This document shows, piece after piece, positions 23,172 to 35,798 of a stretch of DNA of 64,000 nt. This stretch comes from Calendula officinalis (lineage: Eukaryota > Streptophyta > Magnoliopsida > Asterales > Asteraceae). Both the position numbers and the translations under genes were made by a program. Location of the stretch: the NCBI GenBank assembly GCA_963853835.1, contig OY970833.1, positions 17,570,474-17,634,473 on the forward strand. Reading direction: 5' to 3'. Position 1 is the first letter of the stretch. The number at the start of each line of letters is the position of its first letter. The notes beneath the pieces were generated by a model that was not told the DNA's origin, did no database searches, and saw only the letters and a list, made by a program, of their open reading frames with translations.

Positions 23172-26100
23172 TTGTGTCTTGTGCAGGGTGATAGAAAATG
23201 GTACCTTGATAGTGGTTCCTCAAGACACATGACTGGCAGTATGGAGTACCTTCAACATTACACTCCAGTGAAGGGTCCTTCTGTCATATTTGGGGATGAT
23301 TCCATAGGGAAGACAAGAGGGTATGGAGAGATTAAAGGGTATGGAAAGATTAAAGCTGGCAACATTACATTCAAAAGAGTTGCCTATGTAGAGGGTTTAA
23401 AACACAATCTGCTCAGTATCAGTCAGGTGTGTGATGATGACAAGGAAGCAAGATTCAGAAAGATTGCAGGCATCATCTACAATGAAAAAAGACTACCTGT
23501 CCTTATTGCTAGAAGAGAAAAGGATGTTTATGTTGTCAATCTTTTAGAAATTGACCCCATCATAAGAGTATGCCTGCTTTCTAAAGTCAATCCAGAACTG
23601 AACTGGATGTGGCACAAGAAGCTCTCTCACATCAACTTCAGAAACATCAATGCGCTCAGTATAAAGAAGTTGGTGAGAGGGTTGCCCACAATTACTTATT
23701 CTAAAGATAAGTTGTGTACAACATGTGAAATGGGCAAGCAGAAGAAGAGTTCATTCAGATCAAAAGTCAATCATTCAATAAATGAACCTCTTACTATGAT
23801 ACATATGGTTCTCTTTGGCCCGATCAGTACACCAACTCTGGCAAAAAGATCTATACTCTGGTCTTAGTTGATGAATTCTCCAGATACACTTGGGTCATCT
23901 TCTTGAAGGCAAAATCAGATGCAACCAAAGAAATCATTGCATTTATTAAAAGAGAAGAGCTCCAGAAAGGTACCAAGGTCTAACAACTTAGAAGTGACCA
24001 TGGTACTGAATTCAAGAACTCTATACTGGAAAGTTTCTGTGAAGACAAGGGAATTGTACAAAATAGCCTATACACCACAACAAAATGGTGTTGTAGAAAG
24101 AAAAAATAGAACACTGATTGAAGCTACAAGAAATTTGTTATGCCATGCTGGACTGGCACTGAGCTTCTGGGCAGAAGATGTAAACTGTGCGAACTTTACA
24201 CAGAATAGAGCCACTGTAGTCCAAGACATCACAGGACTCCTTATGAGTTATATCATGGCAGAATTCCCAATGTGGAATACTTCCACATCTTTGTGAGCAA
24301 ATGCTTTGTACTAAGTACTAAGAAAAATCTCAACAAATCTGCTCCCAAAGCAAATGAATGAATTTTTATGGGCTACTCACCACACTCAAAGGCCTTCAGA
24401 GTGTATGTTATCAGTACAAAGGTGATTGAAGAATCCATCCATGTTACTTTTGATGAATATCCGGATGAACATTCTACTTCAGCAAAAGAGGACATAAGTG
24501 GTATTGAAACCTTATGTATTCTAGAAAACTCCAATGCTGAACAGCCCAAGAGTCACCCATATCATGTTTCACATGATATGAGTGATGATGATCAAGATTT
24601 AACTCAATATGGGAAAACTGCAAAACATACTGAGGTTCCCAACACTGAGAACCTCAACACTGAGTTCTCAAATCTTGATCTTAATCATTCCACTTATGAA
24701 GAGGGAGAAACATCCAATCCACAACATGTACCAATCATAAATCTGCAAAATGAAGAATCCAACCATCCTGTGCAGTCAAATACTGAAGAGAACTCAAATC
24801 AGTATGAGACTGGCAACCCATCAGTCCAACAAGAGGTTGTTAATACTACTTCTAATGCTGCCTTAGGCTCAAATCTATGGGAGCACATAGACCATCCTCA
24901 TACAAATATCATTGGTCCTGTTGAAGAAGGAGCACTGACAAGAAGAAAACTGACGTTTGAATCCCAGGAAACTGCAAATTTTTGTCTCTTTTCAAGATTC
25001 TTATCTACCACAGAACCCAAGAAGGCTGATGAAGCTTTGTTTGATGAAGACTGGGTAGAAGCTATGCAAGAAGAGCTTACAGAGTTTGAAAGAAACAATG
25101 TATGGAACTTAGTACCACCCCAACTGGAAAAACTATAATTGGTACTAAGTGGGTGTTCAGAAATAAAATAGACAAAGATGGTTTTGTAATTAGGAACAAA
25201 GCAAGACTGGTTGCTCAGGGCTACAGGCAAGAGGAAGGTATTGACTATGATGAAACATTTGCACAAGTTGCAAGAATTGAAGCAATTAGGCTATATCTTG
25301 CATATGCAGCCTTAAAGAACTTCAAGGTTTACCAAATGGATGTCAAAAGTGCCTTTCTCAATGGAAAACTACAAGTGGAAGTTTATGTTAAACAACCCCA
25401 GGTTTTGTTGATCCTAAATTTCCTAATTATGTTTTCAAGCTTGATAAAGCTTTGTATGGGCTGAAACAAACTCCAAGAGCCTGGTATGATACCCTGTCTG
25501 AGTACTTAATTGCAAATAAATTCACACGTGGTAAAATTGATAAAACTTTATGTTCAAAAAGAAAAGGGTTTGACATCTTACTCATTCAGATATATGTGGA
25601 TGATATTATCTTTGGCTCCTTGTCAGTCAATGTGTGATTGGTCTGCAAAGATTATGTCATCCCAGTGTCAGATGAGTATGATGGGAGAACTTACTTATTT
25701 TATAGGTCTACAAGTTGATCAAAAGCCTGATGGCACTTTTATAAAACAAAGTAAGTATGTGCATGACATGCTTAAGAAATACAAATTTGAAAATTTATCT
25801 TCTACGCACACCCCTATGTGTACTCAGGATAAGATAAGTAAGGATGAAACTGGTAACCCAGTATGTCAATCCACATACCGAGGTATGATTGGTTCCTTAC
25901 TTTACTTAATAGCTAGCAGGCCTGATATCATCTTTGCAACATGTTTGTGTGCTCGGTATCAGGCTGATCCCAAAGAATCACATATGAAAGTTGTTAAGAG
26001 AATTTTTAGGTATTTATCTGGTACTCCTAATATGGGTCTTTGGTATCCCAAAGATTCAAATTTTGCTCTTGAAGGGTACACAGATGCAGATTATGCAGGC

Positions 26101-26569
26101 TGGAGATTGGATAGAAAGAGTACAAGTGGAGGATGCCAATTCCTTGGTGGGAGATTGGTTGGTTGGTCATCCGAGAAACAAAATTCAGTAGAAACTTCAA
26201 CTGCGAAAGCTGAATATGTAGCTGCAGGAAGTTGTTGTGGTCAACTATTGTGGATGTAGTACCAACTCATGGACTATGGGTTTGATTTTAAAAAGACACT
26301 AATTCATTGTGATAAGAAGAGTGCTATTGCTATCACTGAAAATCCAGTCCATCATTCAAGAACTAAGCACATTGATATCAGACACCACATTATCCGAGAT
26401 ATTGTGAAAAAAGGGTAAGGTTCATGTAGATTTTGTCTCTACAGGTGACCAATTGGCTGATGTATTTACTAAACCTCTTTCAGAAGAGAGGTTTATGTAT
26501 TTACCAAGGATAATTGGGAATGCTGAACCCTTAAAATTATTTATTCTTAAAAATTCTTTCCTATACTGA
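23172..26569 (+). pseudogene. pol: pol of element C (protease, integrase, RT, RNase H)
   Basis: Protease with DSGSSRHMTG near 23208. The GAG-pre-integrase zinc domain has HKKLSH and CTTCEMGK (23615-23745). In integrase the first catalytic Asp is Val (HMVLFGP, codon 23808-23810). The second Asp (LRSDHG) is at 23996, with a TAA just upstream at 23981, and Glu (GVVERKN) is at 24096 in another frame. A linker with acidic repeats spans 24370-24990. Reverse transcriptase has TKWVFRNK, MDVKSAFLNG, YGLKQTPRAWY and YVDD (25593-25604). RNase H has GYTDADYAG and STAKAEYVAA, then a TAG near 26257, and ends near 26569. Several frameshifts and stops occur, so it cannot make active enzymes. Confidence 0.92.
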
Positions 26570-26775
26570 TCTTTCAGTATTGATCCAATACTGATCATTT
26601 CAGTATAGCTCGTCTGGTATATTATTTTTAATTTTTGTGAATTTTTTTATAATTTATAGATTAAATTAAATGTTTTTACTAATTTTTAAATTTTATTTAT
26701 TTAATTTTTTTTAACACTTCATCGATATATTGGGAGTCTTGGAGTTTTAACACTGATTAGAAACTCTCATACCCC
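26570..26775 (+). other. pol to env-like spacer
   Basis: AT-rich spacer. It repeats the LTR words TTCAGTATTGATCCAATACT (around 26573-26595) and then has long AT runs. No gene seen. Confidence 0.6.
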
Positions 26776-26885
26776 CCAACGGTAACTTTCCTTTCTAAAA
26801 AGTTACCGTTGGAACAGGATAAGGTTGTCATTTCAAAGATTTTACTTCCCAATACTGTCATCATTACCATTTAAATTATAAATAG
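26776..26885 (+). promoter_or_regulatory. Inverted repeat and TATA box upstream of env-like gene
   Basis: A perfect 14-bp inverted repeat, CCAACGGTAACTTT (26776-26789) and AAAGTTACCGTTGG (26799-26812), with a 9-nt loop. Each arm holds AACGG, the core of the plant M-phase (MSA/Myb3R) element, on opposite strands. TATAAATAG lies at 26877-26885, 113 bp before the ATG at 26998, and is followed by a CT-rich 5'UTR-like stretch. This resembles a compact plant promoter for the env-like gene; promoter activity is inference. Confidence 0.55.
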
Positions 26886-26997
26886 CCGTTTACTCTTTGT
26901 CAACTCATTTTTCTGCTATTTTCTCTCTCAAATTCTCTCTTCTACTAACGATTTCAATCTTCTTGCAAGCAAACTTTCAAATCGTAATCATAGATCG

Positions 26998-29609
26998 ATG
27001 GAAAATTTCCAATTCATTACACCGAATGATGCACCTGCAAGAGATTTCAAAAGGGAAGAACTCCCAAAGTTTACGAGGAACTACATAACTGTAAATTTTG
27101 ATATTCCTCAATGTTGAGTATGTCCTCAATTTCGACAAATTATTACCTATCTGAAGCATAGCCCAATCTCGAATGCTCTTCAACTGTTTCCAAGAGGAAT
27201 ATACCCAGCAATGCTTTGCAAATTTTGTTACACCACAGATTTGGACTCCCCAGACATGATTGCAGGATGGGTAATCAGAGGTCAAAGATGAGCATTCGTG
27301 TCAACTGCCATTGTTAGAAGAGATCTTCAACTACCAGAACATGCCCAGTATGACGAATTTGTTAATCGTGATACTGCACGCTCAGTGTTGCCACTCCTTG
27401 AACGACAACAAACAACAGGGACAATCAAGAGGCACGAATTTGGTCCCATGTGGGGAACTATGATCTCTACCATAATTCGATGTATGACCCACAAAACAGG
27501 GGCTCTAGATCAAATCAATGACTTTGGAATGCAAATGGTACATGCCATGTACCACAACAGGCACATTGATTACGCAAGACTGATTTTCAATGTGTTGGCT
27601 TCACTAATTCAAGCACGACAAAGGAATCCTAATGTTCCTTTTTGCAGGTTTTTATCCATTATCTTCGAAAACTCCATGCCTGAAAATATGTATGATGATT
27701 TTGATGGAGTAAGAGCAGATCTTCCCCTAATCCATGAGAAGATTTTTTTCCATCAGCCTTGGGAAGATGAACCCCCACTCAGTGCTACTATATTGGCCAT
27801 TGCTCAGGCTCACATAGATGATGATGAAGATGAAGATGATACTGATGAAGATGATGGAAATAATGAAGACAGTGGTAATGATAATGATGATGCCAATGAT
27901 GATGTTGAAATGGAGGATGTTCAAACCCCTCCAGTACAAGAAGCAGAACTTGATGCTCCTCATACTGCATCAGATTTTGATACTGAAGACCACCCCTTTA
28001 TCATTCGAAGAAGGGTTAGAAGACAGTCGAGTCCAGTCTTTATGGGTTCTTTATCAACAGACTCGGTGTTGCATAGTCACCATCCAACACTGACTCCTTC
28101 CATGGAAGAACAACACCAAATTGCATCACAGGCCAATCTTCCAGAACCAGACCATGAAAACATTGCTCAACCACCACCAATCATGGAACCTCATGTTCCA
28201 TTGGATGTTGAAATAGAATATGAGCAACACAATCTGGAAGAGGCTCAAGGAAGAGGACACCAAGGTCCTGAAGGTGCCGGAGGCTCAAATCAACATAATA
28301 ATGATCCAGCACCAACCTCTGTTGAAGGAAGAAGGGAATCTGACAAAGTATCAGGTATGGATTTTTAATAAAAACCCTAAACTTCTATATAGATATTTTT
28401 TTTTTCAAAACAGAGACTAAGTATTGGCCTGTACCAACTCAATACTGACCAAAGTCTCAAACGATTTTTTTGAAATATATATCCTCTTAAGGCCAACATA
28501 GTTAGCCCACTGCTACTATGAAATGATCCTACACTGAGAACAAAAGATCATTATTAGTTTAAAGTTGTCTTACCATACAAAAAGACAATGGTGGTTGATG
28601 TCATACTGACACCCATTGGTGCTCATTTTATCATGCCCAATTTATGTTAAATTGGATCACATGGTTTAGGAAATGATCACAAACCCTAAAGCCACACAAT
28701 CCAAATATTTACCATGGGGTGTAAGCCACATTACTGTTATCACTCTAACACCGAGTGATAAACATTGAAAACCAAAAGAAGCGTATCCCAGGCTTCATTT
28801 CCTTAACCCAAACCTTTTTAGAAAAAGTGACTTATCTTACAATGAGCTACTACAAATCACACTCACTTTATACTGAAATCTTCTTACACATGCTATGCAC
28901 AAGTCCACAATATTTCATCCTAAACCAGATGAAATACATACTTCACAAACTATGTTTAAATGATTTTAGAATTAAACAACACCATAATTCCATCAGATAA
29001 GCCAATCTCATACTAACCAGTTACTTATTTTTTATTTCTTTAGCACCATCTGTGGAGGGTACTCATGTCCAACATGCTCAAGTTGAAGAAGTTTCCTTGC
29101 AAACAATCATGAAACAAATCTTGGCCATGCAGAATACATAGAACACAATACTAGCCAGGATGGAAGCTATGAGCAATGAAATTGACTCACTAAAAGAGTC
29201 GGTGGCGTTACTCCAACAACAACACCAAAAACCTCCACTGACTCCACCATCTCTACACAGTGGAGATAACGCAGATCAAGGCGGAGATGATGATACTGAG
29301 CCAAGGTAATCACCCTCAAATGAAGATCAAGGGGGTGATACTGATGCTGCTACCGAACCTCTGCCATCTCCTTCTCATGATGATACTCAAGGAGATGCAG
29401 GTGGTGATACTGAACCTCTTCCTTCCCCATCAAATGATAACAATAAGGGGGAGAAGAGACAAAGAGAAGACGAGGTTGATCAACCTGAGCCATCTGCTCA
29501 GGGGGAGAAAAGGACATTAAATGAAGATCAACCTCAACAACAAAAGAACAACCTTCTCATACTGAACCTCTCAGGTTCTAGTATGAAAGAACAAGAGAAA
29601 GAGGAAGGT
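26998..29609 (+). pseudogene. env-like gene of element C, 5' part
   Basis: Extra gene after pol, in the position of the env-like ORF of Sireviruses. The frame from ATG 26998 runs to 28354 with two TGA codons (27115, 27289). It has a globular N-terminal region (CRFLSIIFENSMPENMYDDF near 27650), then an Asp/Glu-rich tract at 27815-27915. Codons continue after an apparent intron (28355-29043) from 29044 with a short coiled-coil-like stretch (MEAMSNEIDSLKES), then Pro/Asp-rich repeats containing DTEPLPSP. Stops occur at 29140 and 29308. The gene is cut at 29609 by a copia relic and resumes in the same frame at 35799. I see no clear signal peptide or membrane segment, so an envelope function is not supported by the sequence itself. 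Confidence 0.72.
28355..29043 (+). other. Apparent spliceosomal intron in env-like gene
   Basis: 689 bp. The donor is CAG/GTATGG at 28354/28355. Near the end, TACTAAC (about 29011-29017) is a perfect branch-point consensus, followed by a T-rich tract and TTTCTTTAG at 29043. Joining the flanks keeps the reading frame and the acidic, Pro-rich style of the protein, while unspliced reading meets TAA at once. Splicing is inferred. Confidence 0.6.
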
Positions 29610-30520
29610 TGTTAGTGATTTACGGTTTAATCAAGTAAAACGCAGCGGAAAATAATATAAATCACTAATAACGGATCTATATATTGACAATATAATTAAG
29701 CATTAAAATCAAAGAGTTAGGATGAAAATCATACCCTTGAAGCCTTTGATTACACCAATGAATGAGGATGAAGAACTCCAAGAATTCAAGGTAGAATTCC
29801 TCTAATGGTATCCACACTACACCATATCAAGAACACCAAATGGGATACTAGTCCCTTGCTCAAAAGAATCAAAAATAAAAAGACAACTCTTTTTATTTCT
29901 CACGTGGCCACCAACTCAGAAAGCAAAACCATATTTGTGCTTTGTGTACGTCACAATTGAAAAGCAAGAAAAATTGTTTAGTTTTTTTTTGTGCGTTCTC
30001 ACCAAGCATGTGGAGGAACAAATTCTTTATTGACTACACGTGTTTGATATACGCTTAATGACAAACCCGAAGATTGTTGTTATAGCAGCCTTATTCAGGT
30101 CAGCGTTTAACCACATCAAAGTTTGGCACTCCACATACACAAACCAACTTGCATCTCAAGTCAGAGGATAAGCGACAAAGCCTTTGTGAGATTCACTTGT
30201 GACATAAATCCAGGAAGTGATTTCTCATAAGTTGGGTCAGTCCAATTGTGCATCACAATGAACAACATGTGAGTTTGACTTCATCATCCTTAGTCATACA
30301 AAGATGATGCCATCAATGCCCTCAGATTTGTCTTAATAATATTCCCGTATTATTAATATGACAATGGACAATTTAGAATATAAAACACAGTAAATATACA
30401 AGGATATAAACATGCAAATATAGAACACATTAGATATTCATATAAAAACGATCATATCAAATATATCAATTTATTCCAATATAAACTTCACAACGTTCCA
30501 TTATCCAAATACTAAAGCAG
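29610..30520 (-). other. Probable LTR and 3' end of the copia relic
   Basis: AT-rich non-coding sequence between the left edge and the RNase H relic, starting TGTTAGTG. It is in the position of the 3' LTR. No matching copy was found at the right side, so its inner border is not defined. Confidence 0.5.
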
Positions 30521-33500
30521 ATTTACATGAAACTACTAGCTTGCCGAAGTCCAATGTTCCATTCATATTCAATATGTTTGGTACAAGACATTGAGTTCGA
30601 TAAAGCGTCAGCTAGTTAGTTATCTGTTTGAACATTGAGAGTACGAATTTCACATATCTCGATAAATTATTCGAATGTAGCGAACCTTCATAAATAGGTT
30701 CTAGCGTCATCACGACCTATTTCAAAACCATAATAAGTATAGTTAGTATACTTAGTTTCAGTTTGGTATCTCCACCATAACCAAGGAACATATATCCAGT
30801 ATTTCAAAATACTTCAATGTGTTCTTAACTGCAATCCAGTGACTTTCTCATTGATTATGTCGGTATTTTCTAGTAAGGTCCCCTAAGGACGTTACATTTG
30901 GCCTAGTGCTCCTTACAGCGTACATGATGAATGGAATAGCCGATTTATAGGGGATTACATTCATTCGCTTCACCACATCAGGTGTGGAAGGTCCTTGAGT
31001 CTCACTCAAGTTTACATTGTGTGGCATACGAGGACTTCCTCGTTTGGGAGTACCATTCTAAACCGTTTAGAATTTTGTCAATGTAAGCACTTTGACTTAA
31101 ACCAATTAACCGCTTTGATCTATCATTATAGATCTTTACTCCAAGTATGTATGTCGTATCCCTACAATCCTTCATGTCAAAACATTTTCCAAGCCAGGAT
31201 TTTCATCTTGTAGCATTGGTATATTGTTTCACATGACTGACATGTCATCAGCATGTATGACTTGAGAAACGACACCGCTCCCACTAGCTTTCATATATAC
31301 ACATGCTCAATTTGGGTTTTAGGTGAAACAAACGTTTTGATTTCATCATTAACCAAATCTCATAGTCATAGTACACTACTTTGGCTATAAGAATCCTAAT
31401 GTCTTTAGTAACAGCCGAGAAGGTTTCATCATTGTCAATCCAGTAGGATTGAGTGTAACCTTTTGCTACTAGAAGAGATTTATAGGTGTGTATATTTTCA
31501 TCCAAGTCAACAGTCTTACTGTTTTGATAAAGATCAACCAAGTTCAAAACTTGATTGTCTCTCATGGATTTCATTTTCGCAATCATAGTTTCAAGTCATT
31601 TTTCAAATTCAAAATTCGATAATGCAACTTGATAGTTAGGGGGTTCATTATGATCCTCGAAACTTTGCTCCTCAGCATCGATATAAATCTATATCGTTCA
31701 GGTGCATGAGGTGTCCTTGCGGACCTACGAATGGGAACAACATCATCCTGTGGTACAACATCTATATGTTCACCTCATTGTGATATTTGCTAGTGTTACC
31801 TGAAGGTTGTGCATCTTCACTTTGAATCTTGTCAAAGTCTATAGTGCTCCCACTTGCTTTGTGAAATGAGACTGTTCTCAAGAAACTCAGCATACGGAGT
31901 AACAACAATTTGTTCTCAGTTGGGAAGCAAAATAGTAACGAAGATATACTTGACAGATATGGGCTCAAGTTTGTTCGGCATGTCTCGTTCCACGAGATCC
32001 ACACAACCCCAGATATTCAAGTAAGACAAATTAGGGACTTTCCCACGCCATATCTTATATGTTGTCTTTTTGACCTTTTGGTCGGAACCATATTGAGTAT
32101 TCGAGCAGCAGACTTCAGGGCATGCCCCTCAAAAGGATAGTGTAAGAGTAGTAGGACTCATCATAGACCGAACCATGTCATACAGGGTCCGATATCTCCT
32201 TCCAGACGCACCATTATCTTGTGGAGTGTATGGAGGAGTGAATTGTGAGACAATCTCACGATGTGTGGGATGATCCAGAAACTCTTGACTCATGTACTTT
32301 CATCCTCAATTAGGACTGACAGCCTCTGTTGTCTTGCCAAGTTGATTTTCTACTTTTACTTTAGAAAGCTTTGAACGTTTCAAAGATTTCATGTTTATGT
32401 TTAATCAAGTAAACATAACCATAGCGACTGATATCATTAAAGCTTCCATGTTGATGTTTAATCAAGTAAACATAACCACATCTAATGATCTCATCAGTGA
32501 AAGTAGGTGGCACCTTCCCTAGTCTTAGTTCTAAAAGGGCCACATACATCAGTATGTATGAGTCCAAGTAGATTTTTAGCTCTTTCGCCAACATGGGAGA
32601 AAAGCTTTCTTGTTATCTTTCCATAATATACAAGAGATGCATTTAAATGATTCATAATCATTTGTAAAGAAGCCCGTCGAGTTTTAGTATCAAAATGCGT
32701 TTCTTGTTTATGTGGAAAAGATGACGGTGCTCTAGGTAAGTAGAATCCAAACCAATTTGGATTCTTGAGTGCTACATTTGTATATAGAACTATCGTTTGA
32801 ATTAGGATCATGCATATTAATTTCAAATATACTATTACAAGGAATAGTTATAAAAAATGTTATTTTTCATAAAACAAAATATCATAATCCATTATTCAAC
32901 AAACGATAAAGCTAAACAATGCGTAATTTACAATTGTTCAAAACAATAATTAACGCATTAGGAAGGATAAGATCACAGCTTCCATTCTTTTAGCATTCTA
33001 TTTCACATTCAATCTTGCACATTTGTGTAAATGTGAGTTCCACAACTAGTGTCATACACTCAAGATTGATCACGAATAGTATAGAGTTCTATAATGAAGG
33101 TACCTAATGTGCTAGCTAGAACACATTTGTCCTTCATCAACTCTGCCAAGTAGGCAGGACAATTCCTCCTTCAATGGCCAGTTTCATCGCAATGATGGCA
33201 AGAAATATCCTTTGCAGGGTGCTCCTTTTTAGCAGGTGGGGGAATCGTAGGTTTGGAAAAGTATACTAGATTACCCTTACCTAGACTCTTGCCTCGTGCT
33301 TGCGGTTTACCTTCCCTGATTGCTAGAAAAGTATTGGGTAACCCTTGCTTGACCATTTTTACCATAGCATGTTATTCAACGATTGTCTTCCCCATGCTAT
33401 GTACTTTTAAAACACTTTTCATACTGGTCATAGTCCTTGGATGGTGAGGTAAGAATCAAGCTCATTCCATGAACTTGGGGTAAGGGGTAACCAAGACGTT

Positions 33501-33870
33501 CCATTTGATCAAGATAGCATTTCATATTCAAGATGTAAGTGCTAACTGATTGGCCGTCCTCCTTATTGCAAGCGTGGAATGCTTTAACTATTTTGAACTG
33601 TTCAAGTTCTGCTTTTTGTTGAAATATCATTTTCAACTCGCTTATCATGTCATATGCTGTGAGTTCCTCGAAGTTCTTTCGAATCTCGGGGTTCATGCTC
33701 ACAAGCATAGGAGTAGCGACGTCTTGGTGTTCGTTAAACGTTTCGGTAAAGGCTTGACGAACAGCAGCAGAATCATTGACAGGAGGTGCCTCAGGTAAGG
33801 CCTCTTATAGGTGTATCAACTTGTTCTCATCTCTAAGGACAATCCTTAGAGTTCGATATGAGTCGATTAA
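30521..33870 (-). pseudogene. gag-pol relic of the minus-strand copia element
   Basis: Reading right to left: Gag UBN2-like helices (FKIVKAFHACN, YLDQMERLGYPLPQ, 33397-33708), then half a CCHC knuckle (CHHCDETGH, near 33175-33200), and a protease remnant with YDTSCGTHIC near 33050. The integrase start with LLGLIHTDVCGPFRT (32494-32826) keeps the first catalytic Asp. A short tandem duplication of the SRYGYVYLIKH segment follows at 32380-32500. Reverse transcriptase remains include LVAKGYTQ and DNDETFSAV (31284-31586). RNase H toward 30540 is barely readable. Stops and shifts are frequent throughout. This is an old fossil. Confidence 0.8.
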
Positions 33871-35793
33871 GTTGATATTAGTCAGTTTCAGTTGTCAAGA
33901 ACTGATTTTAGAGTGGAGATACTTAGGTTTTGATGTTGTTGTTATCTGTATAACACACAAAGTTCAAAAAAGAGTATTTTCAATAATAATTTCTTTTAAA
34001 AAATTAACTACCCAATTAATTTAATTAAAAGCTAAGATCCTCATTGACTTCTATCATCACATCAGTTGATCTGCTAGCAATGAAAGATCCAATAGGTAGG
34101 TGACGATCAACAATTGCATTACAAGTGCAACTCTTAGTGTTATGGGACTTTATGGCACCTAGTGAACAAGCATCTAGGGTCAACTGGCATGTTTGTCGCA
34201 TCTTCGCCTCGTGTCAAGGTCTCACCGTTAACTCGATTAAGTCATCCAATGTGAAATCGTGTCAAAATAAATCTAGGTCTCACGCGTAGACAATAATGAC
34301 CTCGGATCTAAATTTAAACCACGTCTCACGTGAATTTAAAAGTAGAAGCAAGTGATTTCAACCAATTGGACGGCGTAACTTAAATTTTAGGTATGAAATT
34401 TTAAGAAAAAAATTATTTAAGATATGAATGAATCATGTAATTCATTCATACCACTTCATAAGTCGGTTTAATAAGCGATAAAAGCTTTAGCGATTATTAA
34501 TTTAGAAGTTTCAAATCATATTTAAACTTGTTTAATTTAATCAAAAAACTAGTTTCGATTAAATAATAATCACAGATGATTAAATTAGTAATCATAGATG
34601 ATTAATAAGTTAATAAGCGGTAAAAGTTTTAGCGATTATTAATGTTAAGTTTCAAATCATATTTAAACTTTTGTTTTAATCTCAAAACCACGTTTAGATT
34701 AAAGAGTAATCATCAATGATTAACAAGTAATCATAGATGATTAAAATTTTGGATGTTTTAATGTTTGTGTTTCAAAAATCATATTTTTAGTTGTTTATTA
34801 TTTGTATCGTATAGAAATTATATCACAACCACAAACATATAATAAAAACATGCAACACATTTTTGTGCAAAACCTCGACCGATGTTAACCTAAGTTCGGT
34901 CATGTGAGTCATCACGATGGACCGAAGGGTCAAGGTAGGGGACGGGCCAACATGAACCCGAGCGGGCCTACATAAACCCAATGGGCTCTCACTTACTCCA
35001 AGACAATCATGAGTAAGTAGAGCCCAACCAATGTGAAAATGCAATCTGTCCAAAAAATCCAGCAGCGCCTGAAGTGAAATTCGGCCTAGCAGACGACATT
35101 TCCAGTCTTCCCGGCCTTCTGTAAAGTTGTAGATCTCTGAGTTGCGGAAATTTTGGCGGTGGTTTCAGATCCAAACGAGTTGCCAATCTCCGGGAAAGTC
35201 TGTTTTCGTGCAGCTGCGCAGGAGGTGTCGAAAATTGTTGTTTTTCATCATCTTTTCTTCATTCTTTGGTCAACAAATTACAAGATAAAAAGGAAATAAA
35301 ATACAACTATTCTAATACTTTTACAATTGAAATTTACCCCAAAAAAATGGCACCAAAGAAAAGAAAGAATAAAAATTACAACCAATTAGCCAAAACACGG
35401 GTTTCCCAAAAACAACCAAACATTCACACAAATCACATTCATTCACAAACGGTCTAGGTTTTCATCGGTTTTGCACAATCAAGCAACAATTGACAAGGCT
35501 TTGGCTTGGAATATGGCAAAATTACACGTTTTGCCATATGCAACGATTAACAATTTAAATAAAAATCCAAGCCAAATAAAATAAAAAATTCAATAAACAA
35601 GATTAATTTTTTATTTTAGTTTTTGTAACTAGTAGCAATTAGGGTTCCAAAAAATCAAATTTTTAACCTTATATCATAAAATTTTCGAAAAAATTAAAGA
35701 CAAATAACCCTAGGATTCTTTGCCCATCGGCGTAACCATTAGGCCAAAAAATACGAATTTTTTGCTACTTTTTACAAAGAACTTACAAAGAAC
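33871..35793 (-). other. Leader side of the copia relic with a tandem duplication
   Basis: Non-coding sequence upstream of the gag relic. A unit of about 135-140 bp is repeated at about 34468-34605 and 34611-34745, with the words AGCGATTATTAAT, TTTCAAATCATATTTAAACTT and AATCATAGATGATTA. No primer-binding site was found. 34860-35250 is less AT-rich, with no gene recognised. Confidence 0.5.
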
Positions 35794-35798
35794 ATAGT

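Larger units (their letters stand above)
29610..35793 (-). mobile_element. Degraded minus-strand copia element inside env-like gene
   Basis: Copia gag, protease, integrase, reverse transcriptase and RNase H relics appear in this order from right to left. The left edge is TGTTAGTGATTT at 29610. The right edge lies at about 35793, before ATAGT, which may be a decayed copy of the left flank AAGGT. Removing 29610-35798 rejoins the env-like frame exactly. No second LTR and no primer-binding site were found, so the right side is rearranged or too diverged. Confidence 0.78.

Noticed and set aside
27727..27970. His/Ile-rich antisense frames opposite the acidic tract
   Set aside because: They arise from the GAT/GAA repeats of the env-like gene read on the other strand.
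28755..29000. 81-codon frame inside the env-like intron
   Set aside because: AT-rich, no family, and lies between good splice signals; treated as intron.
29605..35798. Perfect target duplication for the minus-strand copia relic
   Set aside because: The candidate flanks AAGGT and ATAGT match at only three of five positions; the border is supported by the restored frame, not by the duplication.
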